Source: Bidens hawaiensis
Lineage: Eukaryota > Streptophyta > Magnoliopsida > Asterales > Asteraceae
DNA: 64,000 bases
Reading direction: 5' to 3'
Assembly (NCBI GenBank): GCA_021521415.1
Contig: JAIQDT010001094.1
Location: 1 to 64,000 of the forward strand
A program made the translations under genes and the position numbers. Shown here piece by piece: positions 32,713 to 43,612 of this stretch (the first letter of the stretch is position 1; the number at the start of each line of letters is the position of its first letter). The notes beneath the pieces are model-generated. The model had not been told where the DNA came from. It did not search any database and was given only the letters and a program-made list of their open reading frames with translations.

Positions 32713-35700
32713 TTACATGAAACATTTTCTAAGCTGCGCCGCGTTCCATGCGCGCGGGATCTTCTTTCCATTCAAATCTTTTAAAGCATATGCGCCTTTC
32801 CCCAATTCCTCTGAGATTTGATAAGGTCCCTCCCAGTTGGGGGACATTTTTCCCGGGGGTATCGCGCGGCTAGCTTCATTGTTTCGAAGGACAAAATCAT
32901 TTTTCTTGAAGTGGCATTCTTTCACGCGCTGGTTGTAATATTTTTCCAGTTTTTTCTTGTATCTGGCTTCACTGATGATAGCCGCCTCTCTGCGCCCTTC
33001 AAGTAAGTTGAGATCCAACCTTCTTTCGCGCTCGTTATCAATCTTGCTCATCATGAGCACTCTATGGGATGGGCATCCAATTTCTGCTGGAATCATTGCC
33101 TCTGTTCCATAGGTTAGGCTGAACGGGGATTCGCCGTTGCTGGTTTTGCTTAATGTCCTGTATGCCCACAGGACATTAGGTAGCTCTTAGACCCAAGAAT
33201 GGGATTCTCCCTCCAACCTTTTCTTCAGCCCATTTAACAAGCTTTGATTCGCGCGCTCCACTTGGCCATTCCCCTGAGGGTGGTATACCGAAGTGAAGAT
33301 TTGGTTGATGCGCAATTCCTTGAGCCAGCTGGATATCTTCTTGTCAGTGAATTGTTTGCCATTATCGCTCACAATTTCCATGGGCAAGCCAAAACGGCAT
33401 ATGATGTGGCTCCAGATAAACTGCTTCATCGCTTCAGCTGTGATTTTTGCTAGTGGCTTGGCTTCAACCCATTTTGTGAAATAGTCTACTGCCACTACCA
33501 AAAATTTTACTCGCCCAGGCGCTTGCGGTAGGGGACCCACAATGTCGATTGCCCATTTATGGAAAGGCCATGCGGAGGTCACCGGAATCAAGTTGTTCTT
33601 TGGCCGCATGGTGTTTGGCGCATAGCTCTGACATGCTTTGCACTTTTGGATTTCTTTTAAAGCGTCCAAGTACATGCCTGGCCAATAGTAGCCTGCGCTC
33701 ATTGCCTTGGCAACCACCATGCGCGGGCCAGCATGAATTCCATAGATTCCTTCGTGTATCTCTCTGATCACATAGCTTGCTTTCTCAGCATCTAGGCACT
33801 TCATGAGCGGCCCAAGATAAGAGCGTCGATACAATGTACCATCAAGCAGTTCATAGTTCTGCGCCTTATGTCTTATCTTCCTCGCTTGCGCGCGATCATC
33901 TGGTACCTTTCCCTCCTTCAAGAATTCCGTTATTGGAGTTATCCATGATGAAGGGGTTGTATGAGTTACCAGGACAGACTTCGCTACCACCGACGGGTTG
34001 CTCGTTACTTCTACCCTGACATCTTTGCCAAAGTGATCAAAACTGGTTGATGCCATCTTACTCAGCGCGTCTGTAGATTTGTTTTCACTGCGCGGAATAT
34101 GAATGATTCTGAAGCAGTCAAATTGCTCGATGAGCTTTTTCGCCTGCTCTAGATATAGAGGCATGGTGTTCTCCTTGGCATCATAAAGGCCATTGACCTG
34201 TGCTGCTACCAAGTATGAATCAACATGGGCCTCTAGCTTTTTAACCCCGAATTTGTGCGCGATGCGCAGGCCAGCCAGCAGGGCTTCATACTCAGCCTCA
34301 TTGTTGGTGCTCTTGAAGTCCAACCTGATGGCGTAAGTATATTCATGATTCTCTGGATCCACCAGTTTGAGACCTGCGCCGGAACCTTCATTGTTTGAAG
34401 CTCCGTCAGTGAACAATCTCCAAACATTTTCTTCATCATTGGCTCGCGGAGGGTCTACCTCGCGCTGAGCCTCTTCAATTCTTCCTTCAGGGACCTCGGC
34501 AATGAAATCAGCCAAGATTTGTCCCTTTATTGCTGGACGGGGCTTATAGGCGATCGTGTGCTCGCCTAATTCCAGCGCCCACTTTGTCAGCCTTCCCGAG
34601 AGCGCGGGGCGCCGTAAAACTTGCTGGATGTTGAAACCAGTCAGAACTTCAATGGGATGACCATTGAAATATCTATGAAGCTTGCGCGACGCGTGTGTTA
34701 GTGATAAAACTAACTTTTCCATGATGGAGTAGCGCGTCTCAGGATCTGTCAACACCCGACTCACATAGTATATTGGCGTTTGGATTCCCTTGCGATCCAC
34801 CAATAATACTGCGCCGATGGCGCGCTCCCCTGCTGATAGGTACAATGTCAAAGTTTCACCAGGAAGTGGAGCTGTGAGCGCGGGCAGATTTATCAAACAT
34901 TCTTTAATCTCACTGAAAGCTTGCTCGGCCTCAGGAGTCCATTTGAACTGACTTTTCTTTAAGCAGTTTCTCAATGTATTGACAAATGGGGTAGATTTGG
35001 TTGCATGGTTCGCTAGGAACCTGTTGATCGATACCAATCTACCATTCAGCTTCTGAACTTCTTTCATGGTGGATGGCGAGGGCATGTCAAGGATGGCCTC
35101 CACCTTCTCCGGGTTCACCTTGAAACCATCCTTGGTGACCATTACACCTAGGAATTTTCCCTCCAGTACGCCGAAAGTACATTTGCTCGGATTGAGCTTC
35201 ATGTTAACTTCCTTTAGGCGCCCAAGGGTTTCTTCGATGTCTTTGAGCATTTGCTTTTCCTCCCTGCTCTTGATCACCAAATCATCCACATAGACTTCTA
35301 GGTTTCTTCCGATTTGCTCGCTGAAAACGGCATCCATAAGTCTTTGGTAGGTGGCGCCCGCATTCTTCAAACCAAAGGGCATTTTTGTGTAGCAATAAAC
35401 ACCCTTGTCGGTTCTAAATGCGGTCTTGTCCTCATCTTGTGGTGCCATTTGAATCTGGTGATAGCCTTTGTAGGCATCCAGGAAACATTTGAGCTTGAAT
35501 GGCGCCACAGAGTCCACCTTTGCGTCGATGTTTGGGAGAGGGTAACAATCCTTTGGACACGCTTTGTTGAGGTCCTTGAAGTCGATGCACATCCTCCACG
35601 ACCCGTTACTTTTCTTTACCATCACAGGATTGGCTACCCACGTCTGGTATCGTATCGGTCGGATGATGTTTGCGCGCAGTAGATCCTCAACCTGCTCATT

Positions 35701-36897
35701 CATGGCCCTCGCCTTTTCATCCCCCATGACTCTCTTCTTTTGAGCAATTGGCTCAACAGACTTGAAGGTGTTGAGAGAATGTTGTGCCAGGTCTCGCGGA
35801 ACCCCAGTCATATCAGAGTGTTGCCACGCGAAGACCGACATATATGCTGTGAGCAATCTTTTCATTCTCACCCTCGTGTCGTCTGATATCGTTGCACCAA
35901 TTGTGATCTTCTGCTCCGGGAATTTCGGGTTGAGAATCCATTCCTCTGGCGCGTTTTCTGCCATTGGAGTTTTTATTCTCCCCTCCCGCGGAGTACTTGT
36001 CACTGCGCACAAATGATCCCGGTATACAAAAGTTACACCTGTTGGTGTTGGGAACCCCAACGCGCCGTGCGCTGGCGACGGTATGGCGTTAAATTGGGCA
36101 ATCGTTCCCCTACCCAAGATCATATTGTGGCAAGAAGTGGTGGGCAAGACCAAGAAGTTAACAACTTCGGCTCGCTTGTGTTTCTCATCCCCCATAGTTA
36201 GCTCAAATTGTATTTGACCTAGGGGATGAATGATTTCATTTGAAACACCAGAGATTGGTGCATTCACAATTTCAAGCCTTGCTTGGTCTGCCGGATCCAG
36301 TTTCCTGAAACATTGCTCATACATGATGTCTGACTCGCTGCCAGTGTCCACCAGGACTTTCGACACCTCATAATGAGCAATGTGTGTAGTGATGACAAGA
36401 GGACTGCTGATGGAAGGGCCTCCCCTGATTTTTGGGAAGATTACTTGCTGCTCGCACCAATCTCCTTGGATTTGCGCGCTTCTTTTTCTTGATGTTTGCC
36501 CTTGCCTTCCTCCCTCAGCTACACAGATTCTCTTGTACTTTTTGCTGGCAGAGGCTCCTTCTGGTTGTTCATTGTCTGGTCTTGAGTTTTTTACCAGGTG
36601 AGCCAGCTTGCCTGATTTCACGTCCTTTTCAATTGCATCCTTCAAGTGGTGGCATGCATCAGTGTTATGCCCTGTGGACTTGTGAAATTCACAGTACTTG
36701 CCACTGTCTGATGGTCCCTTGTAGTGTAGTGGCTTGGGGCTTTTGAATTGGACATTCTCAGTGCTTAACACCTGTGAAGGCGTTTTAGTGAGGGGAGTCC
36801 ATATTCTTGGCAGAGGTCTGCTAGGATCTCTGCCGCCCTCCCTCTTGTCACCCTCCCCGCGATTACGAACGTCTTTTTGGGGCTGGGGTGAACTTGG
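32713..36897 (-). pseudogene. pol: Pol polyprotein of Tat-B, one nonsense codon in integrase
   Basis: Same frame as gag, after a single TAA. Domains, numbered from 36771: Cys/His block (about 27-45), aspartic protease (VDTGSES, D142), reverse transcriptase (FKDLNKACPK, PFGLKNAGATYQ, YVDD at 494-497), a native RNase H-like region (to about 760), and a second RNase H (LFTDGASNNEGSG, NNEAEYEALL; acidic residues near 789, 826, 851 and 901). The integrase follows, with an HHCC finger (H1006, H1013, C1044, C1047) and DD35E core (D1076, D1136, E1172). A doubled RNase H is characteristic of the Tat lineage. A TAA at 33189-33187 cuts the frame just after the core, and the tail (32713-33096) continues in the same frame to a GAY..PRAWNAAQLRK ending. 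All other catalytic residues looked for are present, so decay is slight. Confidence 0.9.
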
Positions 36898-38178
36898 TTA
36901 CGCCTGCTTTTCTGCGGAAGAAAAACTGGTTTGTTGCAACCTGGACCATACAGAGTTCTGCTTGCCCCTCTTTTCTTTGCTGCGCGGTGACTCAGCTTGA
37001 TGCGCTCTTTCTCTTGCCCTATCTTGGGCAATTTGTTTCTCATTTCTCGCGAAAACTCGCGATGCCTCCATTAACTTGGCCCACGTGGTGGGCATGCCAT
37101 CTCTGCTTACGAGAGCTCGGCGGAGTTGATCACTGCGCGCGCCTTGTATAAAGGCCACGCGCAATAGTTGCTCAGTGATACCTCCGATTGCCAGAGACTC
37201 CTGATTGAAACGAGTGATGTAGTCTTCAATCGTTTCATCATTCCTGCGCACGCAGTGCATGATGTCATCAGGGTCGCGCGTGTGTCTGCGCTGCTGTACG
37301 AAGTGGGCTTGGAACTTTTCCAATAGTTCCTCGAACCCATCAATTTGCCCAGTCGGCAAGCTCTCGAACCAGACGCGCGCCGCGCCCGTGAGGCAGCGAG
37401 CAAACATGTGACACCATGTTGGCATCGTCCAGCTCTCTAGGTTTCCCGTGTTGTAAAAACCTTGCAAGAAATCGTCTGGATCTGTTGTGCCGTCATATTT
37501 GCCCAGACCGCTTGGCATCTTGGTTTTGTGCTGGATGGGAGCCTTCGCGATGCGCTCCGTGAACTTTGAATGTTTCACCAAGATGGCTGGTCTATACGGT
37601 GTGGTTACGTCCACTTGCCCTCTAACTGGTGGGCTGTACGGCATGTGCAGATCCAGATCGGCTCTGGCTCCAGGCGCCATGTTCACAGGCGCGCGGAGCT
37701 GTGAGCCTCCTGCATGAGTATCTCGTGTCTTCCTCATGCTATGCACTTCTTCATCACTGAACTCGGTGTGTGCAGTGTGAACAGAATGTCCTTCTTCCGG
37801 CGCGCGCGGCCTTTTTGTTCCATGAACAGTTTGCTTATCAAGCGCTTGCCGTTGTGTTAAGTCGGCTAGCTTTTTCTGCTTGACCATCTCATTGTACTTG
37901 TCCATTAAACGCCGCTGCTCGTTTATGAGCCATTCTTTAGGATCATTTGTTTCATCTTCTGGACCCATTGGTCCTTTTTGTTTCGCGCCGGCAAGATTTT
38001 GTAACGTAAGATCGTCTGGAGGAGTTTCAGTCTGGCCATGAGGAGTTGTGATGAAAGGACGGTTACTGGTGGCGCGCGTAGAATCACGCGGCGCCCTCAG
38101 AAACTGTTGTCCCTCATTAACATCCTCACGTTCAATATCCTCCAGAACTTGATCAACGTTATGAACGCCAGAAACCAT
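36898..38178 (-). CDS. gag: Gag polyprotein of Tat-B (426 aa)
   Basis: Structural protein of the particle. The ATG at 38178 lies 68 bp from the LTR edge. The N-terminal 200 residues are charged and low in complexity. The retrotransposon gag core is at about 215-380, with GKYDGTTDPDDFL, FARCLTGAARVWFESLP and RVAFIQGARSD as landmarks, matching Tat-A gag block by block. The C-terminus is basic. The frame ends at TAA 36900-36898, and the next codon continues in the same frame to the Cys/His block and pol. A single stop therefore separates gag and pol; it may be a mutation or a read-through site. Confidence 0.9.
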   Translation of the reverse strand: MVSGVHNVDQVLEDIEREDVNEGQQFLRAPRDSTRATSNRPFITTPHGQTETPPDDLTLQNLAGAKQKGPMGPEDETNDPKEWLINEQRRLMDKYNEMVKQKKLADLTQRQALDKQTVHGTKRPRAPEEGHSVHTAHTEFSDEEVHSMRKTRDTHAGGSQLRAPVNMAPGARADLDLHMPYSPPVRGQVDVTTPYRPAILVKHSKFTERIAKAPIQHKTKMPSGLGKYDGTTDPDDFLQGFYNTGNLESWTMPTWCHMFARCLTGAARVWFESLPTGQIDGFEELLEKFQAHFVQQRRHTRDPDDIMHCVRRNDETIEDYITRFNQESLAIGGITEQLLRVAFIQGARSDQLRRALVSRDGMPTTWAKLMEASRVFARNEKQIAQDRARERAHQAESPRSKEKRGKQNSVWSRLQQTSFSSAEKQA

Positions 38179-38227
38179 AGTGAAAATTGGTTTTTATATA
38201 TAGATCTGATGAGATCTGATTGCCGTT

Positions 38228-38246
38228 GTCCCACGGATGGCGCCAA
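38228..38246 (-). promoter_or_regulatory. Primer binding site of Tat-B
   Basis: On the minus strand TTGGCGCCATCCGTGGGAC follows the 5' LTR directly. The first 15 bases are the same as in Tat-A and the 17 bases next to the LTR are shared with element C. Confidence 0.75.
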
Positions 38247-39205
38247 TGAAGAAGCGTGGATCGGCTCACTGGTAGACGATCTACTTTCCTCGGGTGTGAT
38301 TATGCAATTTCACCGATGGTTTCTCTTGGATCTGATGGATCTTCCACCTACAAAATGAACAGCACCGTAAACTTACCCCTCAGAAAGGGACAGAGGGGTC
38401 CTCTTTGGGGTAACCCTCCGGTGTGAGAATAAGTATTTGTGGGAGAAGATAATAATATGTGAGAGTAAGGAATTTAGAGTGTATTGCTTAATAGCTGAAT
38501 ACTCTGTGATTGTATGTTGTCAGGTGATATCTGATGATCCTTCCTTGTGGAGTTGATGCTGTATTTATAGTGCTAGGGTTTCCACTGATTGGGCTCAGAC
38601 CCAATTAGGGTTTTGTTGGCCTCCTCCAATTGCTTGGCGCCACGTGTCCTTGGGGACACCTGGTGCTTTCTCATTGGTTGTAATCACGTGGTAGCACATG
38701 TGTCATGCTGAGTTGTCCACCTTTCATTTGGCAGCTGTCAACATCAGCATATTCTTATTCCTTAAAAAGATACCTTCTGGAAGGTTGTCTGACGTGCACA
38801 ATCAAGGTTGCCCTAATCCTGATTTGGATAAGGACGAGGTTGATTATGTGCATGTGTGATATGCGCCAATCCTGAGGATGCGCGAGGTCTTCTCTTTATT
38901 CTCACGCGCAGATGTTTCATGCGCAGATGTGATATGCGCCGCGCGCTGATGCGCCACGCGCATATGTGATATGCGTGAGCATATGTGTGCCTGGGCATAT
39001 GATGCCTGAGCATGTGTGGTGCCTGGGCATATGATGCCTGAGCATGTGTGGTGCCTGGGCATATGCTGCCTGAGCATATGTGATATGCGCCATGCGCGTA
39101 GGTTTTGGCTTAGTGCCTTCATAATGTCTTGATTTCAAGCTTCTTGTCTTTATCTTGTGGGTTGACCCGCCTTGCTCCGTGTTGAGGTGGGTACATACCT
39201 CTTCA
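38247..39205 (-). repeat. 5' LTR of Tat-B
   Basis: 959 bp, with a minus-strand TATA box CTATAAAT at 38563-38570. Followed by the target duplication ACATT at 39206-39210. Confidence 0.95.
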
Positions 39206-39324
39206 ACATTATAACTTATGAAATATGTTATTATAATTGAAATCACCCGTTAAAATACAAGTCCATTTGTTCACTGTTGCATTCAATTGGTATTAGGCCT
39301 AGCCAAAGTTTTTTTCTTCATCTT

Positions 39325-39760
39325 TGTCGAAACACGAAACGAATCTAACCTGATCCATGACAATGCTTCCCCGGATTTTCGAGATGAACGAGCCACACCT
39401 TGATCTTCTTCTTCCTCGGCTGCGCCTGAGACCTGCCATGCCGTGACCTGCAACTGTGAGACCTGCGATGGTTTCGGGGGCGTGGAGGCGACTGCTAAGA
39501 TGATCTTGAAGATCTCTTGTTCACAGACACAAAAAGTGGTGGTGGCTCTTACTGAGCATCACCCATGATAAGGAGGTGGAGACCTCCTTATATAGAGTCT
39601 CATGGCCACCATCATGGTACCCTAATGGGCCTAGCCCAGTTAGGGTTACCTCCACAAAACCCCCTCGGCCCAATAACATCGTATTAGTCCATGTAATGAA
39701 ATAAGCCAAACATAATAGATTTAGGGTCGTAGAACCGGGTTTTAGTATCATACCCCTACA
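39325..39760 (-). repeat. 3' LTR of element C
   Basis: Starts TGTCGAAACACGAAACG and ends CATACCCCTACA on the plus strand. A minus-strand TATA box is at 39588-39596. Confidence 0.95.
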
Positions 39761-39773
39761 AGCCCCCCCAAGT
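39761..39773 (-). promoter_or_regulatory. Polypurine tract of element C
   Basis: On the minus strand ACTTGGGGGGGCT adjoins the 3' LTR. It is almost the same as the tract of Tat-B. Confidence 0.75.
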
Positions 39774-39919
39774 CCAGTGTTGCTCCTGGGCGCGCAAGCG
39801 TCTAAGTGGAGCGCTGGACTTTATAAGGTGTGAGGCGGTTTTTTCCCTTTTCTTTGGCCTTGTCTTTATTGTTTGAGTTTTGAGAAGCTTTTTTCATGAT
39901 GGTGACATGTTGTAATAAA

Positions 39920-41715
39920 AGCCTGCGCGCGCGGCGACTTACAAGCTATAATAATAATGAAGCTCGCGCGTGAGGCGACTTACGAGCTATAATAATAATG
40001 GAGCTGGCGCGAGAAGCGACTTACGAGTTATAATAATAATGGAGCTGGCGCGAGAAGCGACTTACGAACAAAAATAATAATGATGCCTGCGCGCGAGAGG
40101 CGTCTTACGAGCTTAGAATAATAAAAGCCTGCGCGCGAGAGGCGTCTTATGAGCTTTGAGAATAATAATTGAGCTGGCGCGTGAGGCGACTTACGAGCTG
40201 TGAAAGTAATAAAATTGGCGCGTGCGGCGACTTACGAGCCTGTAGAATAATGAGAGCCTGCGCGCATGGCGACTTACGAGCCGTAATAGTAAAGAAGCTG
40301 GCGCGCGAGGCGACTTACGATCTGTAATAATAAAGAAGCTGGCGCGCGGGGCGACTTACAAGCTATAATAATAATGAAGCTCGCGCGTGTGGCGACTTAC
40401 GAGCTGTAAAAGTAATAAAATTGGCGCGTGCGAGACGACTTATGAGCTTGTAGAATAAAGAAGCTGGCGCGCAAGGCGACTTACGAGCTTGTAGAATAAA
40501 GAAGCTGGCGCGCAAGGCGACTTACGAGCTTGTAGAATAACGATAGCTGGCGCGCAAGGCGACTTACGAGCTATAATAATAGAGCTTGCGCGAGTGGCGA
40601 CTTACGAGCTAAGAATAATAAAGCCTGCGCGCGAGAGGCGCCTTACGAGCTATAATAATAGAGCCTGCGCGAGTGGCGACTTACGAGCTATAGAATAATA
40701 AAGCCTGCGCGTGAGAGGCGTCTTACGAGCTATAATAATAGAGCCTGCGCGAGTGGCGACTTACGAGCTATAGAATAATAAAGCCTGCGCGTGAGAGGCG
40801 TCTTACGAGCTATAATAATAGAGCCTGCGCGAGTGGCGACTTACGAGCTAAGAATAATAAAGCCTGCGCGCGAGAGGCGTCTTACGAGCTATAATAATAG
40901 AGCCTGCGCGAGTGGCGACTTACGAGCTAAGAATAATAAAGCCTGCGCGCGAGAGGCGTTTTACGAGCTATAATAATAGAGCCTGCGCGAGTGGCGACTT
41001 ACGAGCTAAGAATAATAAAGCCTGCGCGCGAGAGGCGTCTTACGAGCTATAATAATAGTAACAGCTTGCGCGCGAGGCGTCTTATGAGCTGTGTGTAATA
41101 AAGCCAGCGCGTGAGGCGACTTACGGGCTGTAAGAATAATAACAGCTTGCGCGCGAGGCGTCTTATGAGCTGTGTGTAATAAAGCCAGCGCGTGAGGCGA
41201 CTTACGGGCTGTAAGAATAATAACAGCTTGCGCGCGAGGCGTCTTATGAGCTGTGTGTAATAAAGCCAGCGCGTGAGGCGACTTACGGGCTGTAAGAATA
41301 ATAACAGCTTGCGCGCGAGGCGTCTTATGAGCTGTGTGTAATAAAGCCAGCGCGTGAGGCGACTTACGGGCTGTAAGAATAATAACAGCTTGCGCGCGAG
41401 GCGTCTTATGAGCTGTGTGAATAATAAATGCCTGCGCGTGAGGCGACTTACGGGCTGTAAGAATAATAACAGCTTGCGCGCGAGGCGTCTTATGAGCTGT
41501 GTGTAATAAAGCCAGCGCGTGAAGCGACTTACGGGCTGTAAGAATAATAACAGCTTGCGCGCGAGGCGTCTTATGAGCTGTGTGTAATAAAGCCAGCGCG
41601 TGAGGCGACTTACGGGCTGTAAGAATAATAACAGCTTGCGCGCGAGGCGTCTTATGAGCTGTGTGAATAATAAATGCCTGCGCGTGAAGCGACTTACGAG
41701 CTACTTTATGTCACG
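39920..41715 (+). repeat. Array A of element C: about 40-bp monomers with 79-81-bp higher-order units
   Basis: Monomers of about 40 bp follow the pattern GCGCG-GAGGCG-ACTTACGAGCT-AATAATAA. From 40623 they are organised in dimers of 79-80 bp (starts 40623, 40703, 40783, 40862, 40941, 41020). A different dimer of 81 bp then starts at 41062, 41143, 41224, 41305, 41386, 41470, 41551 and 41632. The left part (39920-40620) is less regular. Confidence 0.92.
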
Positions 41716-41897
41716 CGCCATGTGCAGGTGTTGCATGCACGTGCGCGTAGACTTTGGTTTTGTGTTATGCGCCACGCGCAGATGTTGCTTGCGCGTGCGT
41801 ATAGACTGTGACATGCGCGATCATGCGATGCGTAAGCATGTGATGCGTAAGCATGTGTAATATGCGTGAGCATATGTGATGCGTGAACATATGGTGT
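41716..41897 (+). repeat. Segment of element C related to the Tat-B LTR
   Basis: GCGCGTAGACTTTGGTTTTGT and ATATGCGTGAGCATATGTG resemble GCGCGTAGGTTTTGGCTTAG and the same 19-mer in the Tat-B LTR (27448-27466 and its copy in the other LTR), together with several ATGCGCCACGCGCA words. This suggests shared ancestry of the two elements' regulatory regions. Confidence 0.6.
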
Positions 41898-42340
41898 GAG
41901 GATTCCCAACCCGTAAGTTTGGCGTGTAGCCATATGGGATCTTTAGGAGGATTCCCAACCTTGCAGTTTGGCGCGTAGCCATATGGGATATTAGGAGGAT
42001 TCCCAACCTTGAAGTTTGGCGCGTAGCCATATGGGATATTAGGAGGTTTCCCAACCTTGAAGTTCGGCGCGTAGCCATATGGGATATTAGGAGGATTCCC
42101 AACCTTGAAGTTTGGCGTGAAGCCATATGGGATATTAGGAGGATTCCAAACCTTGGCGCGTAGCCATATGGGATATTAGGAGGATTCCCAACCTTGAAGT
42201 TTGGCGCGTAGCCATACGGGATATTAGGAGGATTCCCAACCTTGGCGCGTAGCCATATGGGATATTAGGAGGATTCCCAACCTTGGCGCGTAGCCATATG
42301 GGATATTAGGATTCCCAACCTTGAAGTTTGGCGCGTAGCC
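41898..42340 (+). repeat. Array B of element C: about 48-bp repeats
   Basis: Around ten units with GAGGATTCCCAACCTTG and GGCGCGTAGCCATATGGGAT. Unit length is about 48 bp, with some shorter units lacking GAAGTTTGG. Confidence 0.9.
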
Positions 42341-42788
42341 TGATGCGCGCATGCACGGCGATAGAGGGGTGAGAACCCCCGGGCGTGCGTACATGGCGGC
42401 GGAAGTCTAGTAACTTCTGGATCTGCAATTTAAGAGTCCGATCTGCAACTTTAGACCTAAAATCCAGGTCTGTAATCTAGACCTAGATCTGTAAATCAGA
42501 TCTGGACAGATCTGAAGATTCGGAGCAGATTTAAAACCATCACATATTCGGAGATCCTGAATCATAGATTCACAGATTCGGAGATCTGATCATTCGAATC
42601 ACGGATTTTCCTTCTTGCCCAGATCTGGAAGCCTCTTTTTAGATCTATGGATCTTCTTGAGCTTTAAATAGAACAAGCTTTGAAGCCTTTTTCTGTAAAC
42701 TTCCAGATCTGCGTTTTTCTTGGGAGAGATCTGACAGCCGAGATGAAGATCGAAGGGCAGTTCGTTGCCGTCCCACGGATGGCGCCAA
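42341..42788 (-). other. Leader and primer site of element C
   Basis: On the minus strand the primer site TTGGCGCCATCCGTGGG (42788-42772) is followed by about 430 bp of leader rich in AGATCTG words. No start of a gag-like frame is visible; the open frames here (42599-42917) have no recognised domain. Confidence 0.6.
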
Positions 42789-43224
42789 TGTCGAAACACG
42801 AAACGAATCTAACCTGATCCATGACGATGCTTCCCCGGATTTTCGAGATGAACGAGCCACACCTTGATCTTCTTCTTCCTCGGCTGCGCCTGAGACCTGC
42901 CATGCCGTGACCTGCAACTGTGAGACCTGCGATGGTTTCGGGGGCGTGGAGGCGACTGCTAAGATGATCTTGAAGATCTCTTGTTCACAGACACAAAAAG
43001 TGGTGGTGGCTCTTACTGAGCATCACCCATGATAAGGAGGTGGAGACCTCCTTATATAGAGTCTCATGGCCACCATCATGGTACCCTAATGGGCCTAGCC
43101 CAGTTAGGGTTACCTCCACAAAACCCCCTCGGCCCAATAACATTGTATTAGTCCATGTAATGAAATAAGCCAAACATAATAGATTTAGGGTCGTAGAACC
43201 GGGTTTTAGTATCATACCCCTACA
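42789..43224 (-). repeat. 5' LTR of element C
   Basis: Second 436-bp LTR, with TATA at 43051-43059 (minus strand) and the target duplication ATCTT after it. Confidence 0.95.
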
Positions 43225-43229
43225 ATCTT

Positions 43230-43612
43230 ATTGCATCAACCTTTTATTTATTCGTGGGTCGAGAGTTCCTTTGAACGAAATTTATTTTTCATAAAGATGT
43301 CATTCTCACAATTGGAATACACGTATTTTTCATCTGTCGATTTTATGTGTGTGTGAATGTGATTGACGAACAAGCTAGACATAAGCACTGCACGAACTGG
43401 TGAAATGATAAGCGCTAAATGGTGACCTGTCTTTAGCTAAAACCAATACGCATCTCGTGAGTTGAGCGCTAAAGTGTTTCTCCGCCATTCTATTAACGGC
43501 GCCAGTGCATAGCTACAATTGATATATATGTAAACAATTGATAATCCATGACAGTTGGGAAATTAATTTGCCACACCATTCAATGCCAAAATTATTAAAA
43601 TAAATAAATTTT
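43230..43612. other. Intergenic stretch, no gene seen
   Basis: AT-rich DNA after element C, perhaps original 3' flank of the esterase gene. Nothing was recognised. Confidence 0.5.

Larger units (their letters stand above)
26725..39205 (-). mobile_element. Tat-B: Tat-type Gypsy LTR retrotransposon, near-complete, with antisense gene
   Basis: A 12.5-kb element on the minus strand, flanked by ACATT (26720-26724 and 39206-39210). Both LTRs are 959 bp; I counted about six differences, so it is young. Reading along the minus strand: 5' LTR (39205-38247), primer site, gag, pol, a spacer with a 160-bp duplication, the 3' end of a seven-exon gene on the plus strand, its promoter, polypurine tract and 3' LTR (27683-26725). 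Its LTR ends (TGAAGAGGTA..TTCTTCA) match those of Tat-A although the rest of the LTRs do not. It lies 32 bp after the esterase stop codon, so probably in the 3' UTR of that gene. Confidence 0.93.
39325..43224 (-). mobile_element. Element C: coding-free LTR retrotransposon made of tandem arrays
   Basis: A 3.9-kb element flanked by ATCTT (39320-39324 and 43225-43229) with two 436-bp LTRs (I saw two differences). The primer site (42788-42772) and polypurine tract (39773-39761, minus strand) place it on the minus strand. The 3-kb interior has no gag or pol and consists mainly of two tandem arrays. The primer-site junction is shared with Tat-B, and words such as ATATGCGTGAGCATATGTG and ATGCGCCACGCGCA also occur in the Tat-B LTR. 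It must borrow proteins, most plausibly from a Tat-B-like element. It sits 115 bp from Tat-B. Confidence 0.9.

Noticed and set aside
40791..41860. Frames in the arrays of element C
   Set aside because: Repeat translations without conserved protein features.
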